Positions 19,786 to 29,841 are shown, numbered from the stretch's first letter. The stretch: 64,000 nucleotides of DNA from Paenibacillus radicis (ex Gao et al. 2016) (GCF_014641555.1 NZ_BMHY01000012.1:1-64000), one strand, 5' to 3'. A program made the numbers and translations. The notes: a model not told the origin generated them from the sequence alone.

Positions 19786-19931
19786 CATCTTTTCTTTCAA
19801 AAATGTGATTTTAGCATGCAATAATGTGATGAATAGTAACATTTCATTGAAAAGTATCATTTATCGTTGGTCTGGCAAATAGAAACGGCGAACATCCCCC
19901 CTTACAATAAAACATGTGAGGAGGGAATGAG

Positions 19932-20888
19932 ATGGCAGAGATTGCAGCAATAACGGAGAGACAACAAGCGCTCAAGAAGAAGACAAAACTGGGCAGATTA
20001 CTTAAACAATGGGATTTGCAATTAATGGTAATCCCGGCGCTTCTGCTGATTCTTGTATTTAGTTATTTTCCGATGTACGGCGTACTTATGGCATTTCAAG
20101 ACTACAACATTTTCAAGGGGTTCCTAGACAGTCCATGGGCAGGATTCAAACATTTCGAAATGTTTTTCCATGCTCCTGAGTTTTACAAAGTCATGCGCAA
20201 TACGATCGTCATCAGCTTTCTGAAGCTGGTCATCGGGTTCCCGGCGCCGATCGTTCTAGCGCTCATGCTCAACGAAGTGAAAAACATGTATTTCAAACGA
20301 ATTGTACAGACCGTCAGCTATTTGCCGCATTTTCTGTCCTGGGTAATCGTCTCGGGTTTTGCGATTTCGATATTGTCGACGGAAAACGGCAGTTTGAATA
20401 TTTTGCTTCAGTCGCTCAGACTGATCGACGAGCCGATCGGGTTTCTGTCCATACCGGAATACTTCTGGACGATTATCGTCACCACAGGGGTTTGGAAAGA
20501 AATTGGATTTGGATCTATCGTCTATCTGGCAGCGATTGCAGGCATTGATCCCAGCATGTACGAAGCGGCCTCCATCGATGGAGCAAGCCGGTTCAAACAG
20601 ATTTTTCTCATTACGATTCCAACGATTATGCCTGTCGTCATCATCTTTATGATTCTGGCTATCGGCAATCTACTGAGCGCAGGTTTCGAGGATCTCTTGC
20701 TCCTCGGCGTCAATCCGGTGTTAAAGCCGGTGGCGGACGTGCTTGATACGTACGTATACCGAACAGGTATAAGCGGTCAGCGGTTCTCCTACGCCACGGC
20801 GGTTGGCTTGTTCAAAGCGATAATTAGCGTAGGCTTGCTTACTTTCGCCAACTTACTTGCTCGCAGAACTGGCAACAGCTTATGGTAG
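19932..20888 (+). CDS. LplB-like sugar ABC transporter permease
   Basis: 318 residues with six membrane helices after a charged N-terminus. The EAA loop contacting the ATPase is EAASIDGASRFKQIFLITIPTIMP. It resembles the LplB/YtgP-type permeases found next to YesM/YesN systems. GAGGAGG lies 7 nt before the ATG. It forms an operon with the second permease and the lipoprotein; no ATPase is encoded, as is usual where a shared MsmX-type ATPase serves several importers. Confidence 0.92.
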   Translation: MAEIAAITERQQALKKKTKLGRLLKQWDLQLMVIPALLLILVFSYFPMYGVLMAFQDYNIFKGFLDSPWAGFKHFEMFFHAPEFYKVMRNTIVISFLKLVIGFPAPIVLALMLNEVKNMYFKRIVQTVSYLPHFLSWVIVSGFAISILSTENGSLNILLQSLRLIDEPIGFLSIPEYFWTIIVTTGVWKEIGFGSIVYLAAIAGIDPSMYEAASIDGASRFKQIFLITIPTIMPVVIIFMILAIGNLLSAGFEDLLLLGVNPVLKPVADVLDTYVYRTGISGQRFSYATAVGLFKAIISVGLLTFANLLARRTGNSLW

Positions 20889-20937
20889 ATCGTACTAGCA
20901 GCAACAGCATGAGAATGGTGAAGGAGGCACGGCAGCC

Positions 20938-21837
20938 GTGAAAATAAAAGCAAGCTTCGGCGACCGAAGTTTAACCCTATTCATATACGCAGCATTAGTA
21001 ATCATTGCTTTTACTACCTTTTATCCGTTTTGGAACGCCGCAGTTGTCTCATTGAACAAAGGGATGGACACGGCGCTTGGGGGTATTACATTCTGGCCCC
21101 GTGCTTTCACTTTAGAAAACTATGAAGTCGTGTTTCAGGACAAACGGATACTGGAAGCTTTCTATATTTCAGTCATGAGAACTGTGATCGGGACGATCGC
21201 TTCCATTCTGATGACCGCGATATTCGCTTACGGCATGACGAAGCGCGAGCTGATGGGACGTAAATTTTATATGATCGCCTGCATCATTACGATGTATTTC
21301 AGCGGTGGTCTCATCCCGACATTCCTCGTTATTCGCGGCCTAGGTCTGATGGATTCATTCTGGGTGTTTATCATTCCTGGTTTGATCAGCGTGTGGAACA
21401 TGATCATATTCCGTACATTCTTCAATGGGCTTCCAGCCGGTCTGGAAGAATCGGCGAAAATCGACGGCTGCGGTTATTGGTCGACGTTTTTCCGGATTGT
21501 ACTTCCTTTGTCAGGTCCGGTTATTGCAACGCTCGCCCTGTTCACCGCGGTGGGTCACTGGAACGACTGGTTCTACCCAAGCATTTATATTACCAAAGAA
21601 AAGCTTATCCCTATTCAGACGATGCTTCAGCAAATTCTGAATTCCAATATTATGAGCGAGCAGATGTCGCAGCTCGACTCCGCTTCGCAAAGCAGGCTTT
21701 CCTCGATGAAGAGCATTACAAGCAAATCGCTGTCGATGGCGACGATGATGGTCGCAACACTGCCGATCATCATGGTATACCCATTTGTGCAGAAGTACTT
21801 TGTAAAAGGCGTTCTGGTCGGATCTTTGAAAGAGTAG
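20938..21837 (+). CDS. LplC-like sugar ABC transporter permease
   Basis: 299 residues, six membrane helices. The EAA loop is EESAKIDGCGYWSTFFRIVLPLSGP, and the C-terminus MVYPFVQKYFVKGVLVGSLKE is typical of the LplC/YtcP group. The start is GTG after AAGGAGGC. Partner of the preceding permease. Confidence 0.92.
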   Translation: MKIKASFGDRSLTLFIYAALVIIAFTTFYPFWNAAVVSLNKGMDTALGGITFWPRAFTLENYEVVFQDKRILEAFYISVMRTVIGTIASILMTAIFAYGMTKRELMGRKFYMIACIITMYFSGGLIPTFLVIRGLGLMDSFWVFIIPGLISVWNMIIFRTFFNGLPAGLEESAKIDGCGYWSTFFRIVLPLSGPVIATLALFTAVGHWNDWFYPSIYITKEKLIPIQTMLQQILNSNIMSEQMSQLDSASQSRLSSMKSITSKSLSMATMMVATLPIIMVYPFVQKYFVKGVLVGSLKE

Positions 21838-21933
21838 CTTGCTTTATCTTCAACGTGAGACGGATTGTTAAACCTCATGGTCGACAAATCCGTTTCCGCT
21901 GAACATAATTAAATGAAGAGAGGGGTTTACAGA

Positions 21934-23616
21934 ATGAACAGATGGAGAAAATCGGCATTTCTAGTATTGGCCTTGATGCTCGTAGCAGTTGCGGCGCTGG
22001 CCGGCTGCAGCAGTTCGAATGAGGGCAAAGGAAACAATGGGAATAGCAATTCAAGCCCGTCCCCTAGCACGACAACGGATAGCGGCGGTGAAACGGCTGC
22101 TGCAGGTTTTGAGCTTGGCAGCGAGCCGCTCAGCTTCTCATTCTATGGACATTATGATTGGTACACAATGCCGCCTTGGGGCGGCGACGAGGCAACAAAA
22201 TGGATTAAAGAAAACAAAAAAATCGACATTACGCCAGTTCAATCCGGCGGCAATGCTGCTCAAAAGCTGAACACGATGATCGCTTCGGGCAAACTGCCTG
22301 ACGTCATCTGGCTTGACCGCGGCGCCGATGTAGAACGTCTGCGTGCAGCAGACATGCTCGTTCCTTTCGATGAATATTTGGATAAATATCCGAACTTTAA
22401 GAAGTGGGTAGGCGAAGAAGCGATTAACATGCTTCGCTCCAGCGACGGCAAAATCTATCAGTTCCCGAACTGGTATACGTCGCAGCCAATCGGCAACTCC
22501 GGTTACCTGGTGAACAAAAAAATCTATGAATCGCTTGGTTCGCCTGCTATTGAGACAACTGACGATTTCTACAACTACTTGAAACAAGTGAAAGAAAAAT
22601 ATCCGAACGTAACGCCGTTTAACCCGGATTTGGCGATTGACGGTCAAGGTCTGGACGTATTGTTCGGCGGCTTCGCAAATGATTACACGCCTGCTTACGT
22701 AGCTAATCGCGCTGTACCGCAAGGCGACAAGCTGACTTCTCTGTTTGTAGACCCGGTATTCCGCGAATCGATGCAATATGCAAGCAAGCTGTTCCGCGAG
22801 AAGCTGATGTCGCAGGACGCTTTGACACAAACGAAGGACCAAGTGAAAGAGCAAGCTTATAACGGCACAGCTGCTGTATTTGCAGGCGCCAGCCCGACAG
22901 AGTACGGCGCAGTAGGCGATGCCGAGCTGAAGAAAAAAGATCCAAACGACGGCTACATTATGATCTGGCCGGTTCACAAAGAAGGCGTGGACAAAAACAA
23001 AGTATGGACGGGTACGTACACCCAACTGGGCTGGAACGTAAGCGTCATTACGAAATCCGCTAAAGATCCTGAGAAAATTTTCGCATTCCTCGACTACTTG
23101 ACTGGACCAGAAGGCACACGGACATTGTTCTGGGGACCTGAAGGCAAGTACTGGAACGGACATGACGAAGACGGTGCTCCTATCTTTACGGAAGCATACG
23201 ATACAGACGTAGAAGGCCGTACGAAAATGATGGATGCGACTGTTAACTTCCAATGGAACGGCAACAGCGTATTTATCGATAAGTCGAAAATGAAGCATGA
23301 GCTCACGCTTCCAGTTGAGAAACAAAGCTGGGAAGCTCGTTGGCAAAACGAGATTACTTGGAAAACGCAGGACAACGCGACGCAATTCATCAACATGGCG
23401 CCGGCTCCGGATTCCCCGGAAGGCATCATTGCATCAAGCTTCGAGGAGATTTATAAAGAAGCTAGAGCCAAAGCGCTTTATGCAAAAAGCGACGAGGAAG
23501 TCCTTTCGATCCTCGATAAAGCGGAGAAGGACGCGCAAGCGGTCGGCTACGACAAATTGCTCGCTTACAAAACTGCAAAATGGCAAGAAAACCTGAAAAG
23601 CATGCAAGGTAATTAA
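21934..23616 (+). CDS. LplA-like extracellular solute-binding lipoprotein
   Basis: 560 residues. Signal peptide with lipobox AALAGC (Cys at about residue 25), then a Ser/Asn/Gly linker and a family 1 solute-binding domain (IMIWPVHKEGV, FLDYLTGPEGTRTLFWGPEG). The ATG at 21934 is chosen because AGAGGGG lies just upstream; the ATG at 21913 would contain that site. It delivers a sugar or oligosaccharide to the two permeases; the substrate is not evident. Confidence 0.92.
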   Translation: MNRWRKSAFLVLALMLVAVAALAGCSSSNEGKGNNGNSNSSPSPSTTTDSGGETAAAGFELGSEPLSFSFYGHYDWYTMPPWGGDEATKWIKENKKIDITPVQSGGNAAQKLNTMIASGKLPDVIWLDRGADVERLRAADMLVPFDEYLDKYPNFKKWVGEEAINMLRSSDGKIYQFPNWYTSQPIGNSGYLVNKKIYESLGSPAIETTDDFYNYLKQVKEKYPNVTPFNPDLAIDGQGLDVLFGGFANDYTPAYVANRAVPQGDKLTSLFVDPVFRESMQYASKLFREKLMSQDALTQTKDQVKEQAYNGTAAVFAGASPTEYGAVGDAELKKKDPNDGYIMIWPVHKEGVDKNKVWTGTYTQLGWNVSVITKSAKDPEKIFAFLDYLTGPEGTRTLFWGPEGKYWNGHDEDGAPIFTEAYDTDVEGRTKMMDATVNFQWNGNSVFIDKSKMKHELTLPVEKQSWEARWQNEITWKTQDNATQFINMAPAPDSPEGIIASSFEEIYKEARAKALYAKSDEEVLSILDKAEKDAQAVGYDKLLAYKTAKWQENLKSMQGN

Positions 23617-23646
23617 CATCGGGCATTATCTCGGGTTATAATAGGT

Positions 23647-23687
23647 AAAAACGGTCGCCGTCCTCTTAGGGACGGCGATGCCGTTTT
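23647..23687 (+). terminator. Terminator/attenuator after the solute-binding gene
   Basis: AAAACGG-TCGCCGTCC (23647-23663) pairs with GGACGGCGA-TGCCGTTTT (23670-23687). It lies before the regulator gene, so read-through may set a low regulator level. Confidence 0.75.
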
Positions 23688-23733
23688 GAGCCTGTCCCTT
23701 CATTTCTATTCTTTTTCAAACGGAGATGATCCC

Positions 23734-24558
23734 ATGTATAAAGTATTGATTGCGGATGATGAAGTATTAGATCTCGAAGGAATGCGCACATTTATTCCAT
23801 GGACCGAACTGGGACTGGAAGTGGTCGCAGCAGTTCATAACGGCTTTGCCGCTTATGATGTATTAATGGAGAAAGAGATTGATATTCTCGTATCAGACAT
23901 CCATATGCCCAGCATGTCCGGGCTGGAGCTTGCTCGCAAAGCGCTTGATTCAGGCAGATGCAGCGACTTGCGGATTGTTTTTGTAAGCGGTTATCAGGAT
24001 TTTCACTACGTGAAGCAAGCGTTGTCATTAAAGGCCTACAGCTATGTGCTGAAGCCGATGGACGATAATGAACTCATTAAGGCGCTTGTTGCGATAACGA
24101 AGGATTTGAATCAGGAACGGGAACGTCAGGCTAAGGAACAACAGCTCAGGGATACGTACTTGCAAGCGATTCAGCATCAAAACAAAGAAACCGCTGCCAT
24201 TGTGCCCCCGTTGTTCAATGCGGGCGGTGAACTAAAGAAGAATACGAAGCTCATTCATGAGATGATCCAATATATGAAGCAGCATATGAATCAGAGTTTG
24301 ACGCTCAAAGAAGTGGCAGACCACTTTTGTTTTTCGCCGAACTATTTGGGGTTAATGTTCAAGGAAGAGACGGGCAAAACGTTCAGCGAATATGTTATTT
24401 CTCTGCGGATGGAGAAGGCAGGAGAGCTGCTTAAAGATCCAAAGGTGAAAATCTACGAGGTTGCCGATCTCGTCGGCTATCGGTACATGCCCTATTTCAG
24501 CAGACAATTCAAAGAGACGTTCGGGATGACACCGATCGAATTCAGGAGAAAAATTTGA
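23734..24558 (+). CDS. AraC-type response regulator (YesN-like)
   Basis: 274 residues. An N-terminal receiver domain with phospho-acceptor Asp in DILVSDIHMP, the switch FVSGYQDF and Lys in YVLKPMDD, then a short linker and a C-terminal AraC-type double helix-turn-helix (LKEVADHFCFSPNYLGLMFKEETG, IYEVADLVGYRYMPYFSRQFKETFG). It is short for this group, which usually has a long middle region, as the regulator at 47767 does. The ATG at 23734 has CGGAGATG upstream. The kinase follows at once. Confidence 0.92.
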   Translation: MYKVLIADDEVLDLEGMRTFIPWTELGLEVVAAVHNGFAAYDVLMEKEIDILVSDIHMPSMSGLELARKALDSGRCSDLRIVFVSGYQDFHYVKQALSLKAYSYVLKPMDDNELIKALVAITKDLNQERERQAKEQQLRDTYLQAIQHQNKETAAIVPPLFNAGGELKKNTKLIHEMIQYMKQHMNQSLTLKEVADHFCFSPNYLGLMFKEETGKTFSEYVISLRMEKAGELLKDPKVKIYEVADLVGYRYMPYFSRQFKETFGMTPIEFRRKI

Positions 24559-24560
24559 CG

Positions 24561-26351
24561 ATGGCTGGAGCACCTCTGCATAAGCAAGAACGAAGCTTCA
24601 TTCCATTTGGCGTGAAGCTTCTCGTATCGTACATTCTGCTGATCGTCATCCCGATCTTTATTTTCGGATATATCGCCAATTCCATTATGGTAGATTCGAT
24701 TCGTACGCAGACGAAAACGGCGATTAAGGGCACGCTGCAGCAGATTCAGGACAATATGATGTACAAGATCGACGATACGACCAGACTCTCAGATTTATTG
24801 TATTTCGATTCCAAGCTGTCCAAGCAGCTGATGCATTACGAAGAGGGATGGGTGAGCTATGAAGCGACGACCAACCTGCTTATGCCTAAGTTCTGGCAGA
24901 CAATTGAATCGACCAATCGGAACGTATGGCTGACGATCTATTTCAGCAACGAAACACTCCCGGAAATCTATTATGACACCTCAAATATCGATCCGTTGAG
25001 AATTAAGGGCCGGTTCTTTGATGTCATGCATTTGAAGCGGATCGAGCATAAGGAATGGTATGCTGATTTTCCGAAGGAAAAATTCGGCGAGACGATGGAA
25101 TGGAAGCAGGTTGAGGATGATGCCAAGTACGGCCGGATTTCGCTGCTGCGGCGTATCGTCGATACGACGGACCCGACTAAGCTAAAGGAAATTGGCTTTG
25201 TGCGAATCAGCACTTACTTGAACGACATCTTTCAGAGCGTCGATTATCATAAAATCGGTGGCGACAGCACGCTCGTCATTACGAATGAAAACGGCCATCT
25301 GCTTTATTCATCGGGAAGTGCTGTTCAGTCAGAGGATGAATTCCGCAATGAGGCGAGCAGCGGAAGCCATTTAACGATCGATCAGACGCTTCCGGGCTTA
25401 GGGTGGAAATTGACGGCGTTGATCCCTTCTTCCGTATTTGAGGAGGATAGGAAGAAGGTCGACAGGCTGACGATCATTATTTGCCTGCTATGCGGTATCG
25501 TTATCTCTTTTGTCGCAGCCTTCGTGTCCCGTACATTTTCCCGTCGTGTTCTGAAGGTTGTATCGGTGCTTCAATCTTTCCGTCAGGGAGATTTTCATAG
25601 ACGCATCCAATACAGCGGCAATGATGAGTTTACGACGATTGCAGCTTCGCTGAACGAGCTCGGGAAAAAGACGCAAAGCTTGATTGAAGAGGTGTATGTA
25701 ACGAACTTGAAGAAAAAGGAAGCGGAGCTGGAAGTGCTGCAAGCGCAGATCAATCCGCATTTCCTATACAATACGCTTTCTTCGATTAGCCGTCTTGCCA
25801 AATTCGGCGAGGTGGACAAGCAGCATCAGATGGTCATGAACCTGGCTAAGTTCTACAGGCTGACGCTGAACGAAGGGCAGACGATCATTCCTATCGCTAA
25901 GGAAATCGAGCAAGTGAAGGCCTATATGGATATTCAGCAAATCAAATACGCGGAGCGGGTCGAGGTCGTCTATGAGATTGATCCGTCGATACTTCCTTAT
26001 TCGGCCGTGAAGCTCATCCTGCAGCCCTTTATTGAGAACGCTCTGGAGCACGCTTGGCGGGGCGATCGAATTCAGATTCGAATTGTCGGAGGCTGGCAGG
26101 ACGATGCGATGATTTTCTTCCACATTATCGATAATGGAAGCGGCATGCCGCAGTCGACAATAGATGGCATATTTAACGAGACGGCGGCCGCTGAGCGCAG
26201 TGGCTACGGCATCCGCAACGTTCACGAGCGCATCCAGCTTTACTATGGCAAAGAATACGGCGTTGCCATTGAGAGTGAGCCGGGTGAAGGAACTTGTGTA
26301 CAAGTGATGATTCCGGCGCAGATCCATCCAATCGCTAATTCGGAAAGTTAA
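24561..26351 (+). CDS. YesM-like sensor histidine kinase
   Basis: 596 residues. Membrane helix at about residues 17-38, extracellular sensor region of about 250 residues, second helix near 300, HAMP, then the His_kinase domain with LQAQINPHFLYNTLSSI (phospho-His) and a HATPase with LILQPFIENALEHA and HIIDNGSGMP. The ATG at 24561 is 11 nt from AGGAG; a TTG at 24555 overlaps the regulator stop and is also possible. It pairs with the preceding regulator and probably senses the transporter's ligand. Confidence 0.92.
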   Translation: MAGAPLHKQERSFIPFGVKLLVSYILLIVIPIFIFGYIANSIMVDSIRTQTKTAIKGTLQQIQDNMMYKIDDTTRLSDLLYFDSKLSKQLMHYEEGWVSYEATTNLLMPKFWQTIESTNRNVWLTIYFSNETLPEIYYDTSNIDPLRIKGRFFDVMHLKRIEHKEWYADFPKEKFGETMEWKQVEDDAKYGRISLLRRIVDTTDPTKLKEIGFVRISTYLNDIFQSVDYHKIGGDSTLVITNENGHLLYSSGSAVQSEDEFRNEASSGSHLTIDQTLPGLGWKLTALIPSSVFEEDRKKVDRLTIIICLLCGIVISFVAAFVSRTFSRRVLKVVSVLQSFRQGDFHRRIQYSGNDEFTTIAASLNELGKKTQSLIEEVYVTNLKKKEAELEVLQAQINPHFLYNTLSSISRLAKFGEVDKQHQMVMNLAKFYRLTLNEGQTIIPIAKEIEQVKAYMDIQQIKYAERVEVVYEIDPSILPYSAVKLILQPFIENALEHAWRGDRIQIRIVGGWQDDAMIFFHIIDNGSGMPQSTIDGIFNETAAAERSGYGIRNVHERIQLYYGKEYGVAIESEPGEGTCVQVMIPAQIHPIANSES

Positions 26352-26382
26352 CGATTTTCGGGCGATTACCATGACTCCATAG

Positions 26383-26411
26383 TTGACGCAACGCCGCTCT
26401 TACAGGATAAT
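26383..26411 (+). promoter_or_regulatory. Sigma-A promoter for relA
   Basis: TTGACG (26383-26388), 17-nt spacer, GATAAT (26406-26411), 65 nt before the relA start. relA thus has its own promoter downstream of the inserted block. Confidence 0.65.
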
Positions 26412-26476
26412 ATTAAGAAAACTCGGAAAATGCGGAATCGGAGTCGAACCGAAGGCTTTTCAGAAAGGGAATTTTC

Positions 26477-28648
26477 ATGGGCATTGAGCAGTTACTCGAA
26501 AAGGCATCGGCCTATATGAAGGAACAAGACTTATTACGCATAAGGGAAGCCTATGAGTTTGCGGAGCAAGCCCATCATGGACAAGTGCGCAAATCAGGGG
26601 AGCCTTATATATTGCACCCGGTTGCGGTAGCCGATATATTGGTCGATATGCAGATGGACGTGCTGTCGATTATAACAGCGCTGCTGCATGACGTCGTTGA
26701 GGATACGACTGTGGATTTGGAGACAGTGCGGTCGAAATTTGGCGAAACCTGCGCAATGCTTGTCGACGGCTTGACAAAGCTGGAGAAGATTCGTTTTCGT
26801 TCGAAGGAAGAACAGCAGAATGAGAATTACCGCAAAATGTTCGTGGCGATGGCCCAAGACATTCGCGTCATTCTCATTAAGTTGGCCGACCGGCTCCATA
26901 ATATGCGTACGCTGAAATTCCAGTCAGAGGAAGCGCAGCGGCGAATCGCTTACGAAACGCTTGAAATCTTTTGTCCAATTGCACACCGGCTCGGTATTTC
27001 CGCGATCAAATGGGAGATGGAGGATATTGCCCTCCGCTATTTGAACCCGCAGCAATATTACCGCATTGCCAATTTAATGAAGAAGAAACGTGCGGAACGG
27101 ATGCAATTCATTTCTGACGTTATTTTCCGTATTAAAGAAAAGCTTGAGGAAATGGGCATTGAAGGAGATATATCCGGACGTCCTAAACATATATACAGCA
27201 TTTATAAAAAGATGACGGCGAAAAACAAGCAGTTTAATGAAATTTATGATCTGATGGCAATCCGCATCATCGTGGAGAACATTAAAGACTGCTATGCTAC
27301 GCTAGGCATTATTCATACGTTGTGGAAGCCAATGCCTGGCCGCTTCAAAGACTATATCGCGATGCCGAAGGCGAATATGTACCAGTCCTTGCATACGACC
27401 GTAATCGGACCTAACGGAGAACCGACAGAAGTGCAAATCCGGACCGTCGATATGCATCGTACCTCGGAATACGGTATCGCGGCTCACTGGGCATACAAAG
27501 AAGGCTCACTTGTTCCTGGAGGCAATTTCGAGGATAAAATGTCCTGGTTCCGCGAAATTCTGGAGCTGCAGAACGAAACTCGCGATGCGGCAGAATTTAT
27601 GGAATCGCTCAAAATGGACTTTTTCTCCGACTTGGTATTCGTCTTTACGCCAAACGGCGAAGTCATCGAGCTGCCGGCTGGATCCGTGCCGCTTGATTTC
27701 GCTTACCGGATTCATACAGAAGTCGGCAACCGGACGATTGGCGCGAAAGTGAACGGCCGGATTGTGCCGCTTGACCATAAGCTGAAAACCGGCGATATCG
27801 TTGAGATTTTGACCTCCAAGCATTCTTACGGACCTAGCCAAGACTGGGTTAAAATCGCGCAATCCTCCCATGCACGGAGTAAGATCCGCCAATGGTTCAA
27901 GAAAGAGAAGCGTGAAGAGAATGTTGCCAAAGGCCGCGATATGCTCGAGCGCGAGTTAAAGCGTCTTGGCCTGGAGCCGCACGTTTGGCTGGCGGATGAT
28001 AAGCTGCAGGAAGCGGCTGCGAAATTTGCGTTCAACGATATCGAGGATATGATGAGTGCGATTGGCTTTGGCGGCATTACCGCGGCACAGATCTGTACGA
28101 AGCTGACGGAAAAGCTGCGCAAAGAAGCAGAAAAAAGCAATGAGCTCATTATCGAGAAGGAATCGAAAGCGAGCAGCCGTAAAAACCGTCCGACGCATGG
28201 CGTAACCGTTAAAGGTATCGATAATCTGCTCGTTCGTTTTGCACGCTGCTGCAATCCAGTTCCGGGTGATGAGATCGTCGGTTATATTACGCGCGGACGC
28301 GGTGTCTCCGTACACCGGATGGACTGCCAGAACATTCCGTTCGGCACGGATGGTGAAGAAGCGGAACGCGTTATTGAAGTGGAATGGGAAGCTTCGATCG
28401 AATCCAATTACAGTGTGGATATTGAAATTGCCGGACATGACCGCGACGGCTTGTTGAATGAAGTGCTGCAGGCGGTTTCGGAGAGCAAGACCAATATATC
28501 GGCCGTCACTGGACGTTCGGTCAAAAATAAAATGGTTATGATTCATATGACGGTGCTTATCCGCAACATCGACCACTTGTCTTCTGTTGTCGAGAAGATC
28601 AAGCGGGTGCAGGATATTTATTCGGTTCAACGTATTATGAACAGCTAA
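26477..28648 (+). CDS. relA: Bifunctional (p)ppGpp synthetase/hydrolase RelA/SpoT
   Basis: 723 residues, usual for a long Rel. Domains in order: HD hydrolase ([15 protein letters not shown] N-terminus, [10 protein letters not shown] at about residue 70), nucleotidyltransferase ([20 protein letters not shown]), TGS ([26 protein letters not shown]), zinc/helical region with [13 protein letters not shown], and a C-terminal ACT domain. Both activities look intact, as expected for the single long Firmicute Rel. dtd follows by 16 nt, as in Bacillus. Confidence 0.96.
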   Translation: MGIEQLLEKASAYMKEQDLLRIREAYEFAEQAHHGQVRKSGEPYILHPVAVADILVDMQMDVLSIITALLHDVVEDTTVDLETVRSKFGETCAMLVDGLTKLEKIRFRSKEEQQNENYRKMFVAMAQDIRVILIKLADRLHNMRTLKFQSEEAQRRIAYETLEIFCPIAHRLGISAIKWEMEDIALRYLNPQQYYRIANLMKKKRAERMQFISDVIFRIKEKLEEMGIEGDISGRPKHIYSIYKKMTAKNKQFNEIYDLMAIRIIVENIKDCYATLGIIHTLWKPMPGRFKDYIAMPKANMYQSLHTTVIGPNGEPTEVQIRTVDMHRTSEYGIAAHWAYKEGSLVPGGNFEDKMSWFREILELQNETRDAAEFMESLKMDFFSDLVFVFTPNGEVIELPAGSVPLDFAYRIHTEVGNRTIGAKVNGRIVPLDHKLKTGDIVEILTSKHSYGPSQDWVKIAQSSHARSKIRQWFKKEKREENVAKGRDMLERELKRLGLEPHVWLADDKLQEAAAKFAFNDIEDMMSAIGFGGITAAQICTKLTEKLRKEAEKSNELIIEKESKASSRKNRPTHGVTVKGIDNLLVRFARCCNPVPGDEIVGYITRGRGVSVHRMDCQNIPFGTDGEEAERVIEVEWEASIESNYSVDIEIAGHDRDGLLNEVLQAVSESKTNISAVTGRSVKNKMVMIHMTVLIRNIDHLSSVVEKIKRVQDIYSVQRIMNS

Positions 28649-28664
28649 TCGGAGGTTTACGGCA

Positions 28665-29108
28665 GTGAAAGTAGTCATACAGCGGAGCAAGCGCGCCGAA
28701 GTGACCGTTGACGGGAGCGTGACAGGTGCAATCGAGTTTGGTCTCGTGTTGCTTGTCGGCATAACTCATGAGGATACGGAAGCTGATGTGCGCTGGATGG
28801 CCGAGAAGGTGGCCGGCTTACGAATCTTTGAAGACGACAATGGCAAGATGAACCACTCCGTCGTTGATATCGGCGGTCAGATCCTATCGGTCTCGCAGTT
28901 TACGCTATACGGCGACAGCCGGAAAGGGCGGCGGCCGAATTTCATGGCCGCGGCAAGACCGGAGCAGGCCCAGCCGCTCTATGAGCGATTTAACGAGGCG
29001 CTGCGGGCGTCGGGGCTAACTGTGGAGACTGGCGTATTCGGCGCTATGATGGACGTTTCTCTCGTCAACTGGGGGCCAGTTACGCTCATTGTGGATAGCA
29101 AGGCTTGA
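28665..29108 (+). CDS. dtd: D-aminoacyl-tRNA deacylase
   Basis: 147 residues. It removes D-amino acids wrongly attached to tRNA. Active-site motifs are VSQFTLYGD (Ser-Gln-Phe-Thr) and the C-terminal NWGPVT, with [10 protein letters not shown] between them. The start is GTG behind a GGAGG site. Operon partner of relA. Confidence 0.95.
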   Translation: MKVVIQRSKRAEVTVDGSVTGAIEFGLVLLVGITHEDTEADVRWMAEKVAGLRIFEDDNGKMNHSVVDIGGQILSVSQFTLYGDSRKGRRPNFMAAARPEQAQPLYERFNEALRASGLTVETGVFGAMMDVSLVNWGPVTLIVDSKA

Positions 29109-29365
29109 GAGCGTGATTAGGGCATGTGGTTGAATTACCGATATGCATCGTTACACCGCGAGCGGTGAGTATGTTCAGGCTTTATGCAGCTTATGCTGTA
29201 TAAAGGCTTGAGACGTGATTGGGCCAGTATTTGGTCCACCGCGATCCTGCAAAACCGCACGGGGTGCAATGAGTTTACGCAGGTATGATGCAGCATTATA
29301 AATTGCATGGATTGAGATACATGTTAAACCGGTTTAAACATACAGGCTTGTATACGGTTATGGCT

Positions 29366-29397
29366 AGTCGGAGAATAGTTGCAGCTATTCTCCGACT
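29366..29397. repeat. Perfect 13-bp inverted repeat
   Basis: AGTCGGAGAATAG (29366-29378) pairs with CTATTCTCCGACT (29385-29397) around a 6-nt loop. No T-run follows, so it is not a plain terminator. Confidence 0.7.
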
Positions 29398-29443
29398 GCT
29401 GCATATTCAGCTTGAATGCGAGCGACGGGAGCGGGCAACACTA

Positions 29444-29470
29444 GGGACAGCGGCAACGCGTCCCTTTTTT
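29444..29470 (+). terminator. Terminator-like hairpin
   Basis: GGGACAGCG...CGCGTCCC with a short loop (29444-29464), followed by T6. Confidence 0.6.
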
Positions 29471-29628
29471 GTTTGACTGTGTGGCTTTGCTCTCCGCGGA
29501 GAAGCAGTATGGTGCATTTTCATCGCGTGGTGAGAAGGAGCGGAACAGCCGACTTAAAGGGGCAAGCTTGCTATCCAATCAGGCGAAGGAGTCCCAAGCA
29601 TATGCATCAATCCCGCAAGGAGCAAGGC

Positions 29629-29769
29629 ATGGAGCGAACGGCGCGCAGACTGATCCATGCCGACCGTAGAGAGGCTCTGATCTGGTCGCAGCTCGAAGGC
29701 GACATCGAAGCAGCCGAAGAGTGGGCAGTGACCCCAATGGGTACGAAGCACGACCAGCCCAGTAAATAG
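29629..29769 (+). CDS. Small hypothetical protein, 46 residues
   Basis: A charged, soluble, probably helical peptide (MERTARRLIHADRREALIWS at the N-terminus, with EGDIEAAEEW following). The ATG at 29629 has AAGGAG 6 nt upstream; an in-frame ATG at 29602 would give 55 residues. A terminator follows 38 nt after the stop, which supports a short transcribed unit. No family was recognised. Confidence 0.5.
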   Translation: MERTARRLIHADRREALIWSQLEGDIEAAEEWAVTPMGTKHDQPSK

Positions 29770-29807
29770 CAGCAAACTGAATGTGTGTTAAATGGAGATG
29801 TGAGTGG

Positions 29808-29841
29808 AAGGCGTTCCCGTAAGGGGGTGCCTTTTTTATTT
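29808..29841 (+). terminator. Terminator after the 46-residue ORF
   Basis: AAGGCGTTCCC pairs with GGGGGTGCCTT around GTAA, and the T-rich run TTTTTTATTTT overlaps and follows the right arm. Confidence 0.8.

Larger units (their letters stand above)
19474..19931. other. AT-rich regulatory region before the LplBCA-like operon
   Basis: About 460 nt without a credible gene. It holds a hairpin at 19608-19640 (ATGAAGTCACTC...GAGTGGCTTCAT, then TTTTG), two pairs of helically phased direct repeats at 19741-19785 and 19802-19830, and a TACAAT -10 element at 19903-19908 with no good -35, as expected of an activator-dependent promoter. Confidence 0.5.
29109..29628. other. Gene-poor region after dtd
   Basis: No credible gene. 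It contains an imperfect inverted repeat at 29178-29201 (TTTATGCAGC/GCTGTATAAA), a perfect 13-bp inverted repeat at 29366-29397 without a T-run, and a terminator-like hairpin at 29444-29470. A short direct repeat (AAGGCTTGAGA.CGTGATT) links 29099 with 29204. Confidence 0.5.

Noticed and set aside
22138-23385. 415-codon minus-strand frame opposite the solute-binding gene
   Set aside because: Antisense shadow with unusual composition and no ribosome site.
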